NCBI GenBank assembly: GCA_013397455.1
Contig: VYZB01000035.1
Span: 4,053,021 to 4,117,020, forward strand
Source: Crotophaga sulcirostris
Taxonomy: Eukaryota > Chordata > Aves > Cuculiformes > Crotophagidae
DNA length: 64,000 nucleotides
Direction: 5' to 3'
Part shown: in pieces, positions 24,795 to 39,700 of the stretch
Layout of the letters: every line of letters starts with the position of its first letter
Position numbering within the stretch: position 1 is the stretch's first letter
The notes under the pieces: model-generated
Database searches by the model: none
What the model was told of the DNA's origin: nothing
What the model saw: only the letters and a program-made list of their open reading frames with translations
Translations under genes and position numbers: made by a program

Positions 24795-27700
24795 CTGTCA
24801 ATGAAGAAAAAAAATAAGTTGATTGAAAACTGCACCACCGCATCAGAAGACTACCAAAATACTTCTATAGTCCTAGTGCTTGTGCAATCTAACTAATTTG
24901 TGTCCTTACTAACACCAAGTCATATACAGTTGTTCAAGGAGAAAAAAAAAGAGCTAAGTTATCCAAGACTTACTTTTATGGCTATATTATTGAACAGAAT
25001 GATTTCAGTAGTATTTTCTGGCACACATAATAAAGTAATGAAAGAAAATGCAGTAATGTAATAAATGGATGCAATTGGAGCACTGAGGGAAAGAAAACAT
25101 GAGAGAGCAGGTCACTGCGTACAGAGGAAAATGGACAATCAATCCGCACAGTAGCAGAGGTATAAATAGTCTGCTAGAAAAAATATTTAAAGACTATTAA
25201 TGTATGTACAGAAGTGGACAAAGGATTGTAATTTCAGACTTCTGGAAGACTGATTTTGCATCTACAGAGTTATTTTAAAGCTGTTTTTGTCAAGTTTCTT
25301 AGGTACATCTTGCTCTCAGAAAAAAAAAAAAGAAGAAGACTTGACTACGGACTCAGTTCTATAGATGTTGCTACAATAAAGTGTAAGTTATGAGCATGTC
25401 TAGAGCTCTGACATCTCCCATACAGGCCTGTAACTTGAGATGCCGGAGCACCGAAGACTAGTAGCTGTCTGTCAACCTTTATCTGAAGGATATGGAATGT
25501 GAAGATTTCATTCACAACAGGAAAGGAAATTACCAATGGGTTTTACAATCTTTTGCTGATAGCCAAGGGACAATAACACTCAAATCTCAGGATTCTAGGC
25601 CACAGCTCCAGAAGCAAAGCCATACTTTATTTGGCAGAGGCTCTTCTGTTTGGCTGTTTTGTTTGTTTTTTTCCTCCTGCAGAATCGCATCTATGTCAGT
25701 TCTTCACTGGAGCTGCCAGTTTTCCGCCCAGTACCACTCACTCTACCAAGTTTCTTATCTTAACTACTCTCTTCTTTTAGTTTTAATATCTCACTGCCAC
25801 TTCTCTTATATCATTGTCAGGCTATGTTTTCTTCATTTCATAATTTTACTTGCTAGAACCACTTGCTAGAGTATCTTCCTTTTTCTTTAATCTGTAGCCA
25901 GATTTTCGCTTTACAATCCCTGTCTCTTTTTCAACCTGGAGAGCACTTCTTCATGACATTGCATTGAAGTCAAACCATTTTCCCTGAAACAGTACTTAAG
26001 CAAGCTAGTGGTCTAAAGACATGGAGATCTTTTTCCTCATACACTTGATCATAATTTCTACAAGTGCTGAAGCAGTTGTGGTAAAGAGGGAATGAAAGGA
26101 GAGGAGCCTGGCTTTGCCCAAACAGCTCTGCTGGGTGAACGCACCCCATATGACAGATGAGTGGTGCATAGCTCATCTAACCATAAATAGGAGTTGTGAG
26201 GGTACCAACCACATGCAGCCTCACCCCTGCCAGCATGCTTGGGCCTCTAACGCTTCCTTGAGGGAGTCAGGGCACATAGATACAATAGTTGCCAAAATTA
26301 AAATAAGTCTGCTGAAAGTGGAAATGATTTTTCAGCATCTTGGAACAAGGATGAATTTTCAAGCAAAGGAAAGTTTAAATCCAAAGCAAACTACACAATC
26401 ATTTCAAATACAAGCCAACTCTGCAGGGTATTTGATCTCCCCTACAGGACCGCTTGAAGTGAAGCTTGTCAAAAGTCTCAATTACATGCCCTTGAGATCT
26501 GTAGGTTTTCATCCTTTCCTCCTCAAGGTAAAGCATGAATTTTGTCATGTTAAATTTCAACCAGGAAAAATAAAACCTTCCATAGAAAATTGTGGCTGCT
26601 ATTGTTTTTTTTTCCCCTGAACTTTGCCAGCATCAAAAAAAGCAGCCATCAACTATACTTAGTGTGTCAGTTAGTGCCACCTAGAACACAGTTGAAGGAT
26701 GCATCCAACCCTTTCTCCCTCCCACTTCTGAAACCAGCAGGCAACCCTTCAGACATTTTGTCATTGATTTACTCTCCTGGATTGGATACTACTAACACAC
26801 ATAAGAAGATTAAAAAAAAAAAAAAAAAGTCTAAGTACTAACTCTGACTTAAGGGGGAAGATTTATTTCTAATAAGATATTTTTCTAATAAGTTCCAAAA
26901 ATGTTACAAAGCAGTGGCATTTAAAGGTATATAAAAGGCTTTTCAAAAAAGTTTGAGAGTTTGAAATATGTTTTAACAGAAACTGGATATATATAGCTTT
27001 GAGAAGATTTTATATAGCAAAAATTGCTAACTGGCAGCGTCTTTAGAAGACTCCCCTGCCTATCTTCCCAACTCCTCCAAAGACCTTTAGCTGCCTGCTC
27101 TTCATAAACAGGAACCTTTTATTTCTTGAGCTGTAAAAGGAGGGGTTGTTTCTTGGGTTTTTTTTGTTTGGGTTTTCATTTGTTTGTTTCTTTTTAATAA
27201 AGGTTGTTGTTCTGAAACAGCCTGGCTAATTTTACAGGAACTGCAAAGCTTTCAGAGCTCACTGACTTTTGTTTTACAGTGACATAGTGTAGTCTAACAC
27301 AAACCTTTAACTAAGCCTCGAAGCACTGAGGAAATTGACTAGCAAAATCTGAACTGCACAACAATGTGGAAGTCAGGACTACTGAGAAAGGACAGTTACA
27401 CACAACTGGCAATCAGTGTTGACATTACCTGGTAGTTTGCTGCTCTCGACAGCTGCTGGTTTGCTTGCTGCACGTGTACATCTGCATTTTCCACATTGGC
27501 TTCTATGCTGTCTATATTTTAAAATGAAAGATTTCAAATTTGGTTAGTCATAACTCAGCCAAATGTTTAGAATGCTGAAATACACTTGAGAGCACATGTA
27601 ATAGCTGCTCCTCATCCCCAACTGCTTGACTCTTCAGCAGTACTCGAAGTTTATACCTATGGAAGTCTGACCCCTCCTGTACTTATGCCTGAGTTCATTT

Positions 27701-30700
27701 TTGGACCGTGCAGGCAATGAGTGGCTGAACTCATGACAGTAACAGCTCCCCTGTTCTAGAAGCAGGGCTGAACCTTAGATACCAACTGGGGTAGAAACTC
27801 CCAGTATTTTTACTTTCTTTTTTTTGTTTCCTTGTTGTGTTTTGGGGTTTTTTTGTTTGTTTGGGGGTTTCGTTGTTTGTTTCGTTTTGTTTTTTTAAAG
27901 TTTTTACTTGTCCTCCAACTTGCTAATGACTATCCTCTGCTCAGATTAAGAGAGTCCTAAGGCCTATGAAATCAGAGGAAATAGACACACAAAACACACC
28001 AAGAGACACTCCTCTAGTTTGGTATTTTATCACATTGACACATCCCCCTCTCCTCCCTAGAAAAATATGAACACATTATGGACTAAGGTGATAGAGAAAA
28101 ACCTGTAAATGTATGCTGGACATAAACAAGAGCACGGCTTGGCAGCAGACTCAGAAAATGTATTTTTCAATGTCCTGGTTTCAGCTAGGATAGAATTAAT
28201 TTTCTCCCTAGTAGCTAGTATAGCGCTAGGTTTTGGATTTAGCATGAGAATAATGTTGATAACATACTGGTATTTTTAGTTGTTGCTAAGTAATGCTTAC
28301 ACTAAGCGAAGGACTTCTCAGCTCCCCATGTCTTACTGGCAAGCAGGTGCACAAGAAGCTCGGAGGGAACATAGCCAGGACAGCTGACCCAAACTGATCA
28401 GAGTGATATTCCACACCATATGACGCCATGTTCACTACATGATTCTGGGGGGGAATAGTTGGTTGGGCTGGGTCACTGCTCAGAGATGGGCTGGGCATTG
28501 GCTGACGGGTGGTGAAGTAATTGCATCATGTATCACTTGGCTTGTATATTCTTTTATCATCATTATTATTCTCTCTTCTTTTGCTGTCCCTAATAAACTA
28601 TCTTTATCTCAATCCATGAGTTTTACTTTTTTTCCTCCATTCTCCTCCCTGTCTCACTGCAGGCTGGGCGATGAGTAAGTGGCTGCGTGGTCCTAAGTTA
28701 CTGGCTGTGGTTAAGCCACAACATCCAAACACATCTCATTAAAAGAATAAACATGTCTGCATGAAGGGCCAAGCAGGAACCTTTGCTTAATCTGCACACT
28801 TATGTCACTAGTCAATATAGGAAAACTCCCCATATGAACTACAATTTTATGTACAAACAGTTCAGAAAACTACTTTTAAGGACATTTTATACACATTAAA
28901 AAATACATGTTTTAAATTGCATTTTAATGTATTTTCTTTATGTATTCCCATTCAGCTCAGCCAATCTACCCATTATTAGGTTACAGCTGATTTGCTTTAG
29001 CATTCATATTGTCATTAGAGGAATTTTTTCACATTGCCGCCCTCCAGAGAAACGGAATGAAAATATCAGAGAATATTTGAATTGGACTTACCTATCACAT
29101 CACCTTGTTCATGAATCATCATGCCTAGATCTTTAAAAATTTCATTGATGTCCATAATATCTGCCTGCAAGGAGACAATCATTTGCAAACAACAATCACA
29201 TTAATTGACGTAACATATTCTAGCATCTCTCTACGTTTGAAGGAAAAAACACACCCCCAAACAAACCCTGACCCCTCAGGATTAATGCTCATGTCACAAT
29301 AAAATATTTTTTCTTTGGCAACATTAAAAGCATATTCTGCTGTAAAACCACTTGTACTTACCTCAAGCTGCCTAATGGAAGATTCCCTCTCCTCAATAAG
29401 ACGGAGGTCATCTTCTGTAATTTCTTCATCTTGCACTTGTGTTTGCGGTTGACTATTGAACAAAAAAATACCCAGGATTGAACAGGTATGATGAGAAATA
29501 ACTCAGAAGAATAAAACAACTGTTAATTACATAGCACATACTTTACATTATCAGTTAACAAAATGCATGTTTTAACGCTTGCCTGTCTAGCTAACAGGGA
29601 AGGTCTAACAGTCACACCTTTCGTGTCGAAAACTGCTGCTATAACCATGTTGCACGGAGCATTGAGGTACCTGATTGGAAATTCCGAGAACAAATACGAG
29701 TGCAAAATTTCTTCTGAATTATAAACTGCAGGTAAAAGCAAGCTAGCCAACAAAACAGAATCTGAGACTGAGAAGCCGTTCTTGGAGAGTATGAAAACAA
29801 TGGGAGATCCCAGAAAGCATTGGATCCTTATCACAACATAACAGTTTTACTCTGTTCATTGGCTGGATTCTGCTTACCTAAGTTTGGATCTCAGAAAGCC
29901 CAAATACAGACTTAAGGCAGCTTAAGGAAATAACTAAAGCAGAAGTATGGGGAAAAAAGGGGGAGCTGATGTGAAGTGCTCCCTTTTCTTCCCACCTATC
30001 CCACCAAACTCCCTTCTCTAAGCTTACTCTATAGAAGAAAGTTTAACTGAACAACCTATTGCAACTCCCTCCAGAAAAAGGTAACTGATCAGGAAAATAA
30101 ATAAATGAATAAATAAATAAATCAGCAACTGGCTTCCCTGCAGGCCATTTATTACTCTGAGCTAGGTTAAGACTTATTAACAAATTCAGCCTACCTGTCC
30201 CAAGAGACAAGTGTTCCTTCTTTGTAGCTGTCTTCAGGAGCACCACCCTACACAATTAGTGTTTAAAAATATAAATAAAACATGGCTCTGAAAGGAGCAC
30301 TGTCAGCATTTCTATAATGAGTCAATATTAGAGAGTCTATAGTAAGACAACTTCAAACTGAAACATGATTTACGATGCTGTCACCCTGATTTTGCTTTAT
30401 ACATGCATAAAGCTGAAATAAAAGCAAAAACATTCACCTCAGTAACTGCCTGCTAAAATTCACAAGTACACCAATGTGTATTTGGCACAGAATGAAAAGG
30501 CAAAAGTAATATGCTAACAAGGAAAAGCTGAACATCTAAAGCTCCTCAGCAGTTCTCCACTTTAAAACTGCATAGAAATCTGGCAAGCAAGTCTCCCCTG
30601 TAGGAAAAAATCAGTCAATATCTAAAGGTGCAGCAAAAGCATTTCAAACTTACTAAAAATTGCTTTTATAAGGTTACAGCCTGAACCCAGGGGCAGTTCA

Positions 30701-33700
30701 TGCCTTTGTGTGACAAAGGCAAGGAAAATGTAACAGTTCTCGGAGGTGGAGGGGGGTATTACAACTTAACTCAGCCTTTACTGTAAAATAATTCATAATA
30801 AAATAATGCATAATTCAGCTATGTGTGAAAAAGTTAGGAAAGAAAGCTTATAATTATATACTTATAATCATACAGCACATGTTCTGCAGTATTTGGAGCC
30901 AGATATGAGCTTTTGTAAGTAGCGTTGTGGAGGCAAGTTTGTCTTCAAACACCACTAACACAATTGTAAACACAGTATAACAGCACATTTTCTGATACTT
31001 ACAGATACCCTTGAGCTGGCTCTTACTCTGGCTACAAAGTCTTTTTCTTTCTCAGCTGCTTGCCTTTGGAGTCTTTGGAAATTTGTTAGTGCTGTGGTGA
31101 ACTCCCCCACAAGACGGTCTTTCTGTATTTTTCTTTGACGCTATAGGAGAAAAAGTTTTACCAATTCAAATGAGTTCTGGCTTTTCAAAGCTCTGCCATT
31201 TCCAGGCTGCTCAATGCTAAGGCATATAGTCATTTTTTTTTCTAAATAGGTGTAAGGGAAGTCTGTCTACGAAACTATTTGCAGTTGCATGGACAAACCT
31301 TCTTTACCTTCACATAACTGAACAATTTAAGACAGTTAAAGAGGAAACCAATGTATTTATTTTCATTTAACAGCTGGATGAGAAATAAGCAGAGAAAAGA
31401 AAGCTCCCGCCTTCCTTATTATCTATTGATTATAAAGTCTACCCTTTAAATATGAAATATTTTGATATCATGGATGCTAAAATATGCAAAGGTGACTGAA
31501 TGCGGGAAGGGTGCAGAAAACAAAGAACAGGACATTTCACATGTATTTGAGATAAATGCTAGAAATACATATTGAGCTACATCCAGAGGTGTGTTTACAT
31601 CCTCCTTTAAGTGCTTAAGAACAAGTACAAAAACACCTGTTCTAACTTTTCAGGCTCTTTTTTTTTTCACCCTCCATGATGTAGAAGAGGGAAGAGAAAT
31701 ACTGGCACTCAGAAGAGCCTTCACCATATATCCCAAACGTACACATAACATCAACCCTTTCAAATTTCTGAGAGGCTGTAATTTGACATTCATCAGTCCA
31801 TTATTTATGCATTTCATTGGGAAGTAGATTTGATGAAGATGCTAATGATAAATGGAATAAAATCAAACAGTAAAACATCTCACCACCAACTTTTGAGCTC
31901 CAAGATAAGAAACAGAGAAACCATAAAACCTGTCCCCCCAGCATACTTTGCCTGAACTAGAGGTTATATACCAAGATCAAATATTAACACCTCTATTAAA
32001 AGTTTACAACTTGACAGGATGAGCACATGTGGATCATGATCTGCCATTTGGGTTCAGTGTTTCAGAACAACTCATTTTCCTAAAGGCTCCTTGGTAACCA
32101 CTCACAGACCATGCAAGTTGTTCGAGTGACAAAAAGCTGAACCCATGTTTTCTGTCATGTTGCTGTTCCCCTATTTAAGTGATAGATTTCACTAGGATAA
32201 GAAACCACAGGATGGCAGACAGGACTGTGCTAATGACAACAGCCCCTTCACATGTTGCCTCCTGCCGAGATTTTACACTGACCTGGGAAAAAAAGCAGTT
32301 TAAAGACTGCACAAGTTGTTTTACGAACACGTGTCCACTCCTTTTAAGAAAGGAAAAGCCTGTGGACAAGACATAATATATATACTGATCTGAGTGATAT
32401 AGCACAGACCTACTGTGCATAATCAAATTATTCAGACAGTGGGTGAACAGGTTTGGCCACCTGCCCTGCAAGTGCCAAGTTTTGGCACAAAATTCCTTCA
32501 ACCTGGAAGCACAGTGCTTGTGGAGTCAGGCTTTGCATCACTGCAATGGATTACAAAGTGCCTAGCTACCTGAGATCACAGGCACAGCACATTGTTCAGA
32601 TTCTTACCCTTTCAGTCGAACTGCCTCATTCTTGATACATAAAACCAACTTTGGAACAAGTCTGGACTGCAACAAAATGTTCTTAAGTTGCAAGTGTCCC
32701 TGTTGAGCAAATGTGTTCACTAACTAAACAGCACTTTGAAAGCCTGGAGAAGAGCACAAAAATAGGCATACAGAACTGAAGTCACTCAAATACTCTACAT
32801 GAACCAACACGATAGTCAAACAAGCCATGCTCTTTGGTTTTATACCTGTTCACTTGTTGCAGGCAAAGATCCAAACTCTTTAATGTATTTGTCAGTTTCT
32901 TTGGCAAGCTGGTTGGTATACTGCTGCTTCTGTTGCCTAAAAACAAAAGAAAAGTTTCATTAGAGACCATTGGGTTACTTTGTTCGAATTTCATTGAATC
33001 TTAGAAAAACAGCAGTACTAAATGCTACTCTAAAGTCCATGAAGTCATTTTTACGCTATTCTTCACTGTAAAGGCATGATATCATGGATTTCAGGAAGGA
33101 GAGATGCTGAAGAAGGTGTGTTCCTCAGTGTGACAGCATCTCATTACTCTTTTTTTTCAGGTTTCTGCTATTTTCCTAATGTGCGGCAAAAGGTTTCTAG
33201 TTATTACGAATATCTAAACATGCTTTTCATAGTTCTTTGGAGGCTATCAATAATTGGAAACATTTGGTCATTTCTGAGTTCAGAATAACCATAGAAAAGA
33301 CCAAGTTTTCTTTCTGCGTGAAAGAATATAATTCCAGCACCACAGTTCATGAGAATTCCTGATAGTTACTGGGAAGCTTACCGAAGGGATCTATATTCTT
33401 CCATGATACAATAGATGTGAACTTAGATGAAAGCTTCATTATATACTAATAGGTTTACCAAAGCTTAAAAAAAGCCTCTTCTTCAACAGCATTGCTATTT
33501 TTGAATTTTTTTTGTCTCTTTGCTGTTGATATTATTACACACTCTGTTACCAATTTCCGTACTTTTTTTTTCTTGGAACAACTAAAATTCTTTGCCTGTT
33601 TTTACATCCTCCTCCCTAGTGTATATAAAAAGGTTTTAGCTGGAAAGCCATTAGCAAATAATCAACATCAATATTTAAAATAATCAAATAACTCTTCAAG

Positions 33701-36700
33701 GACATACCAACATGAAAGGAAGGGCTGAACCTTCAGACAAGTGATAAAGGGACAGACAAAAACTCAAAGAAGTTTACCATATATATTACCTCCAGGAAGG
33801 GACTGTAATGTGTCTTTGACAACAGTTTCTACCTTGTTTAGTTGTGAATTTATGTCTAGATCCTGTCTGGTTATTGCATAAACTGTGTATGTTGATCCTC
33901 ACATGTTCACAGTCTCCAGTAGGAGATCCACTGTGGATTGTACCCGACTAATGTTATGGGCCCTGAACTTTATGATAAAGCAACCTGGCTTTCACACAGA
34001 ATTAATAGGATGCCTTTGATCCAGCACACACATCCTCCTGCTATTCAACTGCCGCAGTGCAGTATTAACCAATTAACCATGCTGAAGACTGTCAACTTTG
34101 TAATCAACAGAGTTAGCACAACATGTTGCTTATGTGCATTTATGATGCTGAGATTAATGTCGTAAAAGAGTTTAATGAAAAAACCCATATTGATTGATTA
34201 GACTATGCAGAGAATTGGAGAGCAGGTGACTGTCTCTGCTAGTGGCATATTAATGAAAGTCCATCTCCCAGTGACTGAACCAGAGCACAGCACCTGCCTT
34301 GGAGCTTTATTTCACTCCTGATATTTTAGTATTTCTGGTACAAATTTATTATATAATGTCATTCCTTACTGTAGCTGAATCACTAAAGACATTCACCTCT
34401 CTCCCCCAGTATCACATCTCACAAAAAAAAAGAACAAAACAACACCTTGTGCAACTTACACTGATAGATTTTAAGAATTGACTAGGGTGGAAGAGTGTGG
34501 GTGGTTTTTTTTTTAAAACAGCAGTATTGCTTTCTGGTCCTGCCCTTTTCCCTTTGCTGACATACAGCATAGGTTTACAGATGAATTGATACTTTGTTAT
34601 AAAACAAGGACAAGAATTAATATTATTACTAAAAATGGGCAAACAAGCTGACTCTAGTTTACAAAGTCTATTCAAGATAAATTTTAAAAAGGGCATTGCA
34701 AAATTTACATTTCAAGCATTTCCCTATACTCTCCTTTCTTGGTGAGATCAAGCACTCTGCCTAAGAAAAAAGCCACCTCACCACCTACCAGGAGACTGTT
34801 TACAATGCAATAAAATTAAACATTTTCATGTGAAGTACTCACAGCTGTTGCCTCAACTCAGGCGTGTCCTGCGGTGTTCCAAGTTGATGTAGTATTCTTT
34901 GTATCTCAGCAGCTGTTTGTGAAGAGGAAAAGAAATTTTAACTTGGTACAGACAACTCCCACTGAATTTCACGCATTTTTGCTTGACAATGCTAAAGCCA
35001 TAAAAATTGACAGAAACAAATACTGAAGACTTGTTCAACCTATTACAAAGACCCCATTTAAGAAGTCCCAGAAGAACTAGTAAATAGTTTTTGCCAAGTC
35101 AAAGACAAAGCCCAGGGTTTCTTATAAAGGATGGAAATATATTTAAATGTCTAGGTAGAAACAGATAATTCAAAGATCAGTTTATAGTTCCACTGTAAGT
35201 ACAAAACAGGTCTTTTAATATTATTTTTTTTTAAAAGCAGCACAATTATTATTCCATTTTAACCATATTTTACACATTATTTTCAAAAGCCATATGATGG
35301 ACTGCCATGACATTATCATACACAAATATTTCAGAACCAGTGCATTAATGAAGAAACAGCAACAAAGCATTCATGGGCATACATTATTTAAAAAAAAAAG
35401 TTAGGTGTCTAGGTTTAAATTTTAATTTTGAAATCTTTACATTTTTAAATGGGAGATACAAGTCACCAGGAATTTTAAGTGTATTTCATAAAATATACTA
35501 GTTTTGAACTGCAAGAAATAACATCATCTGAACCTTACTTTCAGCTTAATGTATTTTATTGTCACACGAGAAAGTCAGGTGAAAAATGGACAGACACTAC
35601 AAAGGCATACAGTTTATCACCCTGCAAAAGCAACTCAAGGATATTAGTTTATCCCCAGTTAACACTCTCATATCATCTAAAACAAAAGTATACATAACCA
35701 AAATAACTTTTTGCTTGAATTCAGTTAGGAGTAGACTTGTCATTCCTGTATTTCTGTGGCTCTCCTCAGGCAGACTGGTGTAACACACACTCAGCAGAAA
35801 ATATGAGGGTATGACAGTACGTGGGATCCTCACTTTACTAGCACATTATCTTTTTTCCCTACATACAGTTAAAACTGCAATAAAAGGCATCTCTAAGTAA
35901 TGAAGAAAATCATAAAAAAGAGAGTATTATCCTGTACACTATGGAAAAGATCTGTAACAGACAGTTAGAAAGTTACCTGCGACTTATGTTAAGCAGTTAG
36001 ATAAAATTGAAATTCCTTAGAATGCTTTAATAATAATATTAATTCTTGTCTTTGTTTTATAACAACTCTCCAGTGGATGAGATGATATGGGATTTTCTAC
36101 ACTCCTCTACATAACCTCCTGATGCCCAAAACTGTTAGAATCAATTCCTTCTGTGCAAACCCAGGTAATGAAGACATCAAAAAAGGGTAAACTTAGGTAG
36201 TAAGTTTAGCATGAGGTGAAAATCAAATTTTTCAAGACAGAAACGTCTGGGGTAATTGACAGATTGTTTTAACTCAGCTTGTATTTTAATTGACCTAAAA
36301 AGCAGCATAAGTAAAATATTTTGCTGCCAGTCGCCACCTGCTGCCCAACGCCAGCCCTTCCCTGCCCAGTGGAGGCTTCCAAACTGCCGACACCTGGAAG
36401 TCATTCATCTCCGTCCTGCTCCTTGGCAGCTGGGGACTCAACACCTGCAACTGGTCACACGTACTGATAAGCAACTACTAAGGGTAATCAAGCCTTTTTT
36501 TTTTTTTTTTGGATGTTCGGTTTTAAAACAAACAAAACAAACAAAAAGCTAACTGTCTGGTGTGGTGCTCTCTTTTGAATTCAACAGTGCGAAGGTTTCA
36601 TATTTATAAAACTGAATAAAAGTTATCCTGAAGTTTTGTTTGTTCAAAGGCACATACTTCTCTCATTCAGGAGCCAAGGTGCTCAGTTATTCTGTATGTG

Positions 36701-39700
36701 TTTTTATAGGGACAAGAAAAAAAACCACCCAAACCAAATCACAAGCACTCTGTTAAGAGCAGTTTTGCAGGCAAAGTACCAGGGTGTTCGACCGCCACCT
36801 ACAGACGCATTATTTAGCTGCAGATGAAGAAAACAAGTTTGTGTTTAAAAAAAAGGCTAACACTCGAAAAATTATCTGAAGCAAAGCCTATACTTAAAAT
36901 ATTTGCATTCCAAGTCAATTACATGTTTATCCTACTTCTAAAACTGAACACAAGTAAGTAACTGAGGGGAAATTAAAAGCCAGCATCATGTAGCTGGTTA
37001 GTTATATAATTCTAGGTAGAGGGAAATTCATCCTTGTTCAGGTCTTGTGATTCAAGAATTCTGCACAAAATTAAAACACATTTTACGATAAAGTCCATAA
37101 TTATGCAACAAAATACAAAAGTGTTTCAAACGTCAAGGGGAAAAAATAAAATAAAGAAAAAATCCCAAGTACTTAACTGACTTAATTTTTCTGTGCTTCC
37201 TGTGATTTAGCATTTTTCATCTTAAACTTTCACAATAAGGATTTTCAAGGAAAAAACCTACTCTTTTCAATTTTTTATTCATACGATGCATACTGCACTG
37301 AAAAGTGAAACATTGCTTATTCAAGTAAGCAAACAGAAAAAAGGCAGAGCAGTAGCAGTAAATTTTTGTTGACAGTATTCAGCAGTGCTTCTGATGCCAT
37401 CGTCATAAAGCCAAAAGGAAGCTGGTAGGACTACTAGAATACAGGAAGTAGAGAAGTTTACCTTCCTGAAATATGGATTCATGGTATGTACCTGCAGATT
37501 GACAAGTTAAAGAAATCCATCCTTTGTACTCATACATGTTAATAAACCTGCCAGAGTGTATACAAGGCTAAAAAAATATATTTCTTATATTGTCCTAGAA
37601 TTCTTTTGCCCTTTTTCTGCTGTTGTTGGGTTTTTTTGTTTGGTTGCTTTTGTTGGGTTTTTTTATAGATTTCTTTTTGTAGCTACTAGTTATTCAGACA
37701 TTTGATACAATCTTTTATATGTAATCACAAAAGCATCTAAACTGCAGGTGTTTGTCCAGATTTAGGGACTTGCAACATTTTATTGTTTAAAAAATTTAAA
37801 ATAGGTTTCAAGACATTACCATCTGGATCACAGAGTAAAGTGTCTTTTCTCCTCATATGTATACACAGAGATCTTGCAGAATTTAACTCAAAGCTAGAAA
37901 AGGCTTCAAAACTTCCTTAGTAAAATTCAATATCACTTCCCTTACTCAAGACAAAAGCAGGGTAGCCTCAGCCTCTCCTCCCAAAACTTAGATTGTAGAA
38001 ACACCTTTGCTGGTACCTTCCACAGCTCCATTAGGAAGCAAGCAGTGACAGGGTCTTAACGCAGAAGGAGAGCAAAACGGCTGGAAATCTGGGATTACAG
38101 CAAGGCCTTTGACCCTGTCTCCCACAGTAGAATCCTAGAGAAGCTGGCAGCCCATGGCTTAGATGGGAGCACTCTGTGCTGGGTTAGGAATTGGTTGGAT
38201 GGCCGAGCCCAGAGAGTGGTAGCGAATGGTGTCTCATCCAGCTGGCGGCCGGTCAGCAGTGGTGTCCCCCAGGGATCGGTGCTGGGATGAGGGGATTGAG
38301 TCCATCATTAGCAAGTTTGCAGATGATACCAACCTGGGAGGAAGTGTTGATCTGTTGAGTAGGAGGGCCCTACAGAGGGACCTCGACAGACTGGAGAGAT
38401 GGGTTAATTCCAATAGGATGAGGTTTAATAAGTCCAAATGCCGGGTTCTACACTTTGGACACAATAACCCCATGCAAAGCTATAGACTGGGGACAGAGTG
38501 GCTGGAGAGTAGTCAGGCAGAAAGGGACTTGGGAGTACAGGCAGACGGGAAACTCAACATGAGCCAGCAGTGTGCCCAAGTGGCCAAGAAGGCCAATGGC
38601 ATCCTGGCCTGCATCAGAAATAGTGTGGCCAGCAGGACCGGAGAAGTTATCATCCCCTTGTACTCGGCACTGGTTAGGCCTCACCTTGAATACTGTGTGC
38701 AGTTCTGGGCCCCTCAGTTTGAGAAGGATGTTAGGATACTGGAGGGTGTCCAGAGGAGGGCAATGGAGATAGTGAAGGGGCTGGAGCACAAGCCCTTTGA
38801 AGAGCGACTGAAGGAGCTGGGGCTGTTTAGTCTGGAGAGGAGGAGGCTCGGGGAGACCTTATTGCTCTCTACAACTACCTAAAAGGAGGTTGTAGTCAGG
38901 CAGGGGTTGGTCTCTTCTCTCAGGTGACCAGTGACAGAACTAGAGGACATGGACTCAAGCTTCGTCAGGGGAGGTTTAGGCTTGATATTAGGAAAAAATT
39001 CTTCACTGAACAGGTGACTGGCCATTGGAATGTGCTGCCCAGGGAGGAGGTGGAGTCGCTGTCCCTGGAGGTGTTTAAGAGGAGATTGGATGAGGCACTT
39101 AGCGCCATGGTTTAGAAGATGAGTTGGTGTTAGTGTTGGGTTACAGGTTGGACTCGATGAACTCAAAGGTCCTTTCCAACCTTGTAATACTGTGATACTT
39201 TTCAAAAGCCAGAGTTCCCAACTTCACTGCTGATAGTGGTATTTATTATAGTACTACCTCCCTCATTTAAACAGCTTCTTGCCCCTGTGTAAGGAGTTCA
39301 GGCTGGCACATCAAGGCAGCAGGTAGCTGCTTTGGTGTTTCTTACTCCATCAGTAATGCTCAAGTGTCCCAGAGAGCCAAAGGCCCAGCTCACAAAGTCC
39401 TTGCTCTGCACTGTAAACATTCTGGTAACAAACAGGGACCAAAGACCAGAGCAGTTTTGACAGGTTCCTAGATTACCTCACCCTTTATGATTTTCTGTTC
39501 CCCACTTCCTAATTATTCCAGCTTCCCAAGAAGCTCTGGAAGACAGGACTAATATGACTATCAGAGGTCCCTCCTGTCCTTCTGGGCATTACCAATCCTG
39601 TAACAGAGCCTGACTGGATCTAGTGCATGATTTTAATCTATTTCAGTGCAAAGTCTAACACTTCAGCTCAGGTTCCTTGGGTGCATACAATTAGTCACTG

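Noticed and set aside
26114..26620. 168-codon plus-strand open frame inside the last STX7 intron
   Set aside because: No domain, no known relative, and it lies wholly in an intron on the opposite strand; the hydrophobic C-terminus is a T-run.
38226..38882. 218-codon open frame as a host gene
   Set aside because: It is the C-terminal part of CR1 ORF2 ([11 protein letters not shown]), so a retrotransposon remnant.
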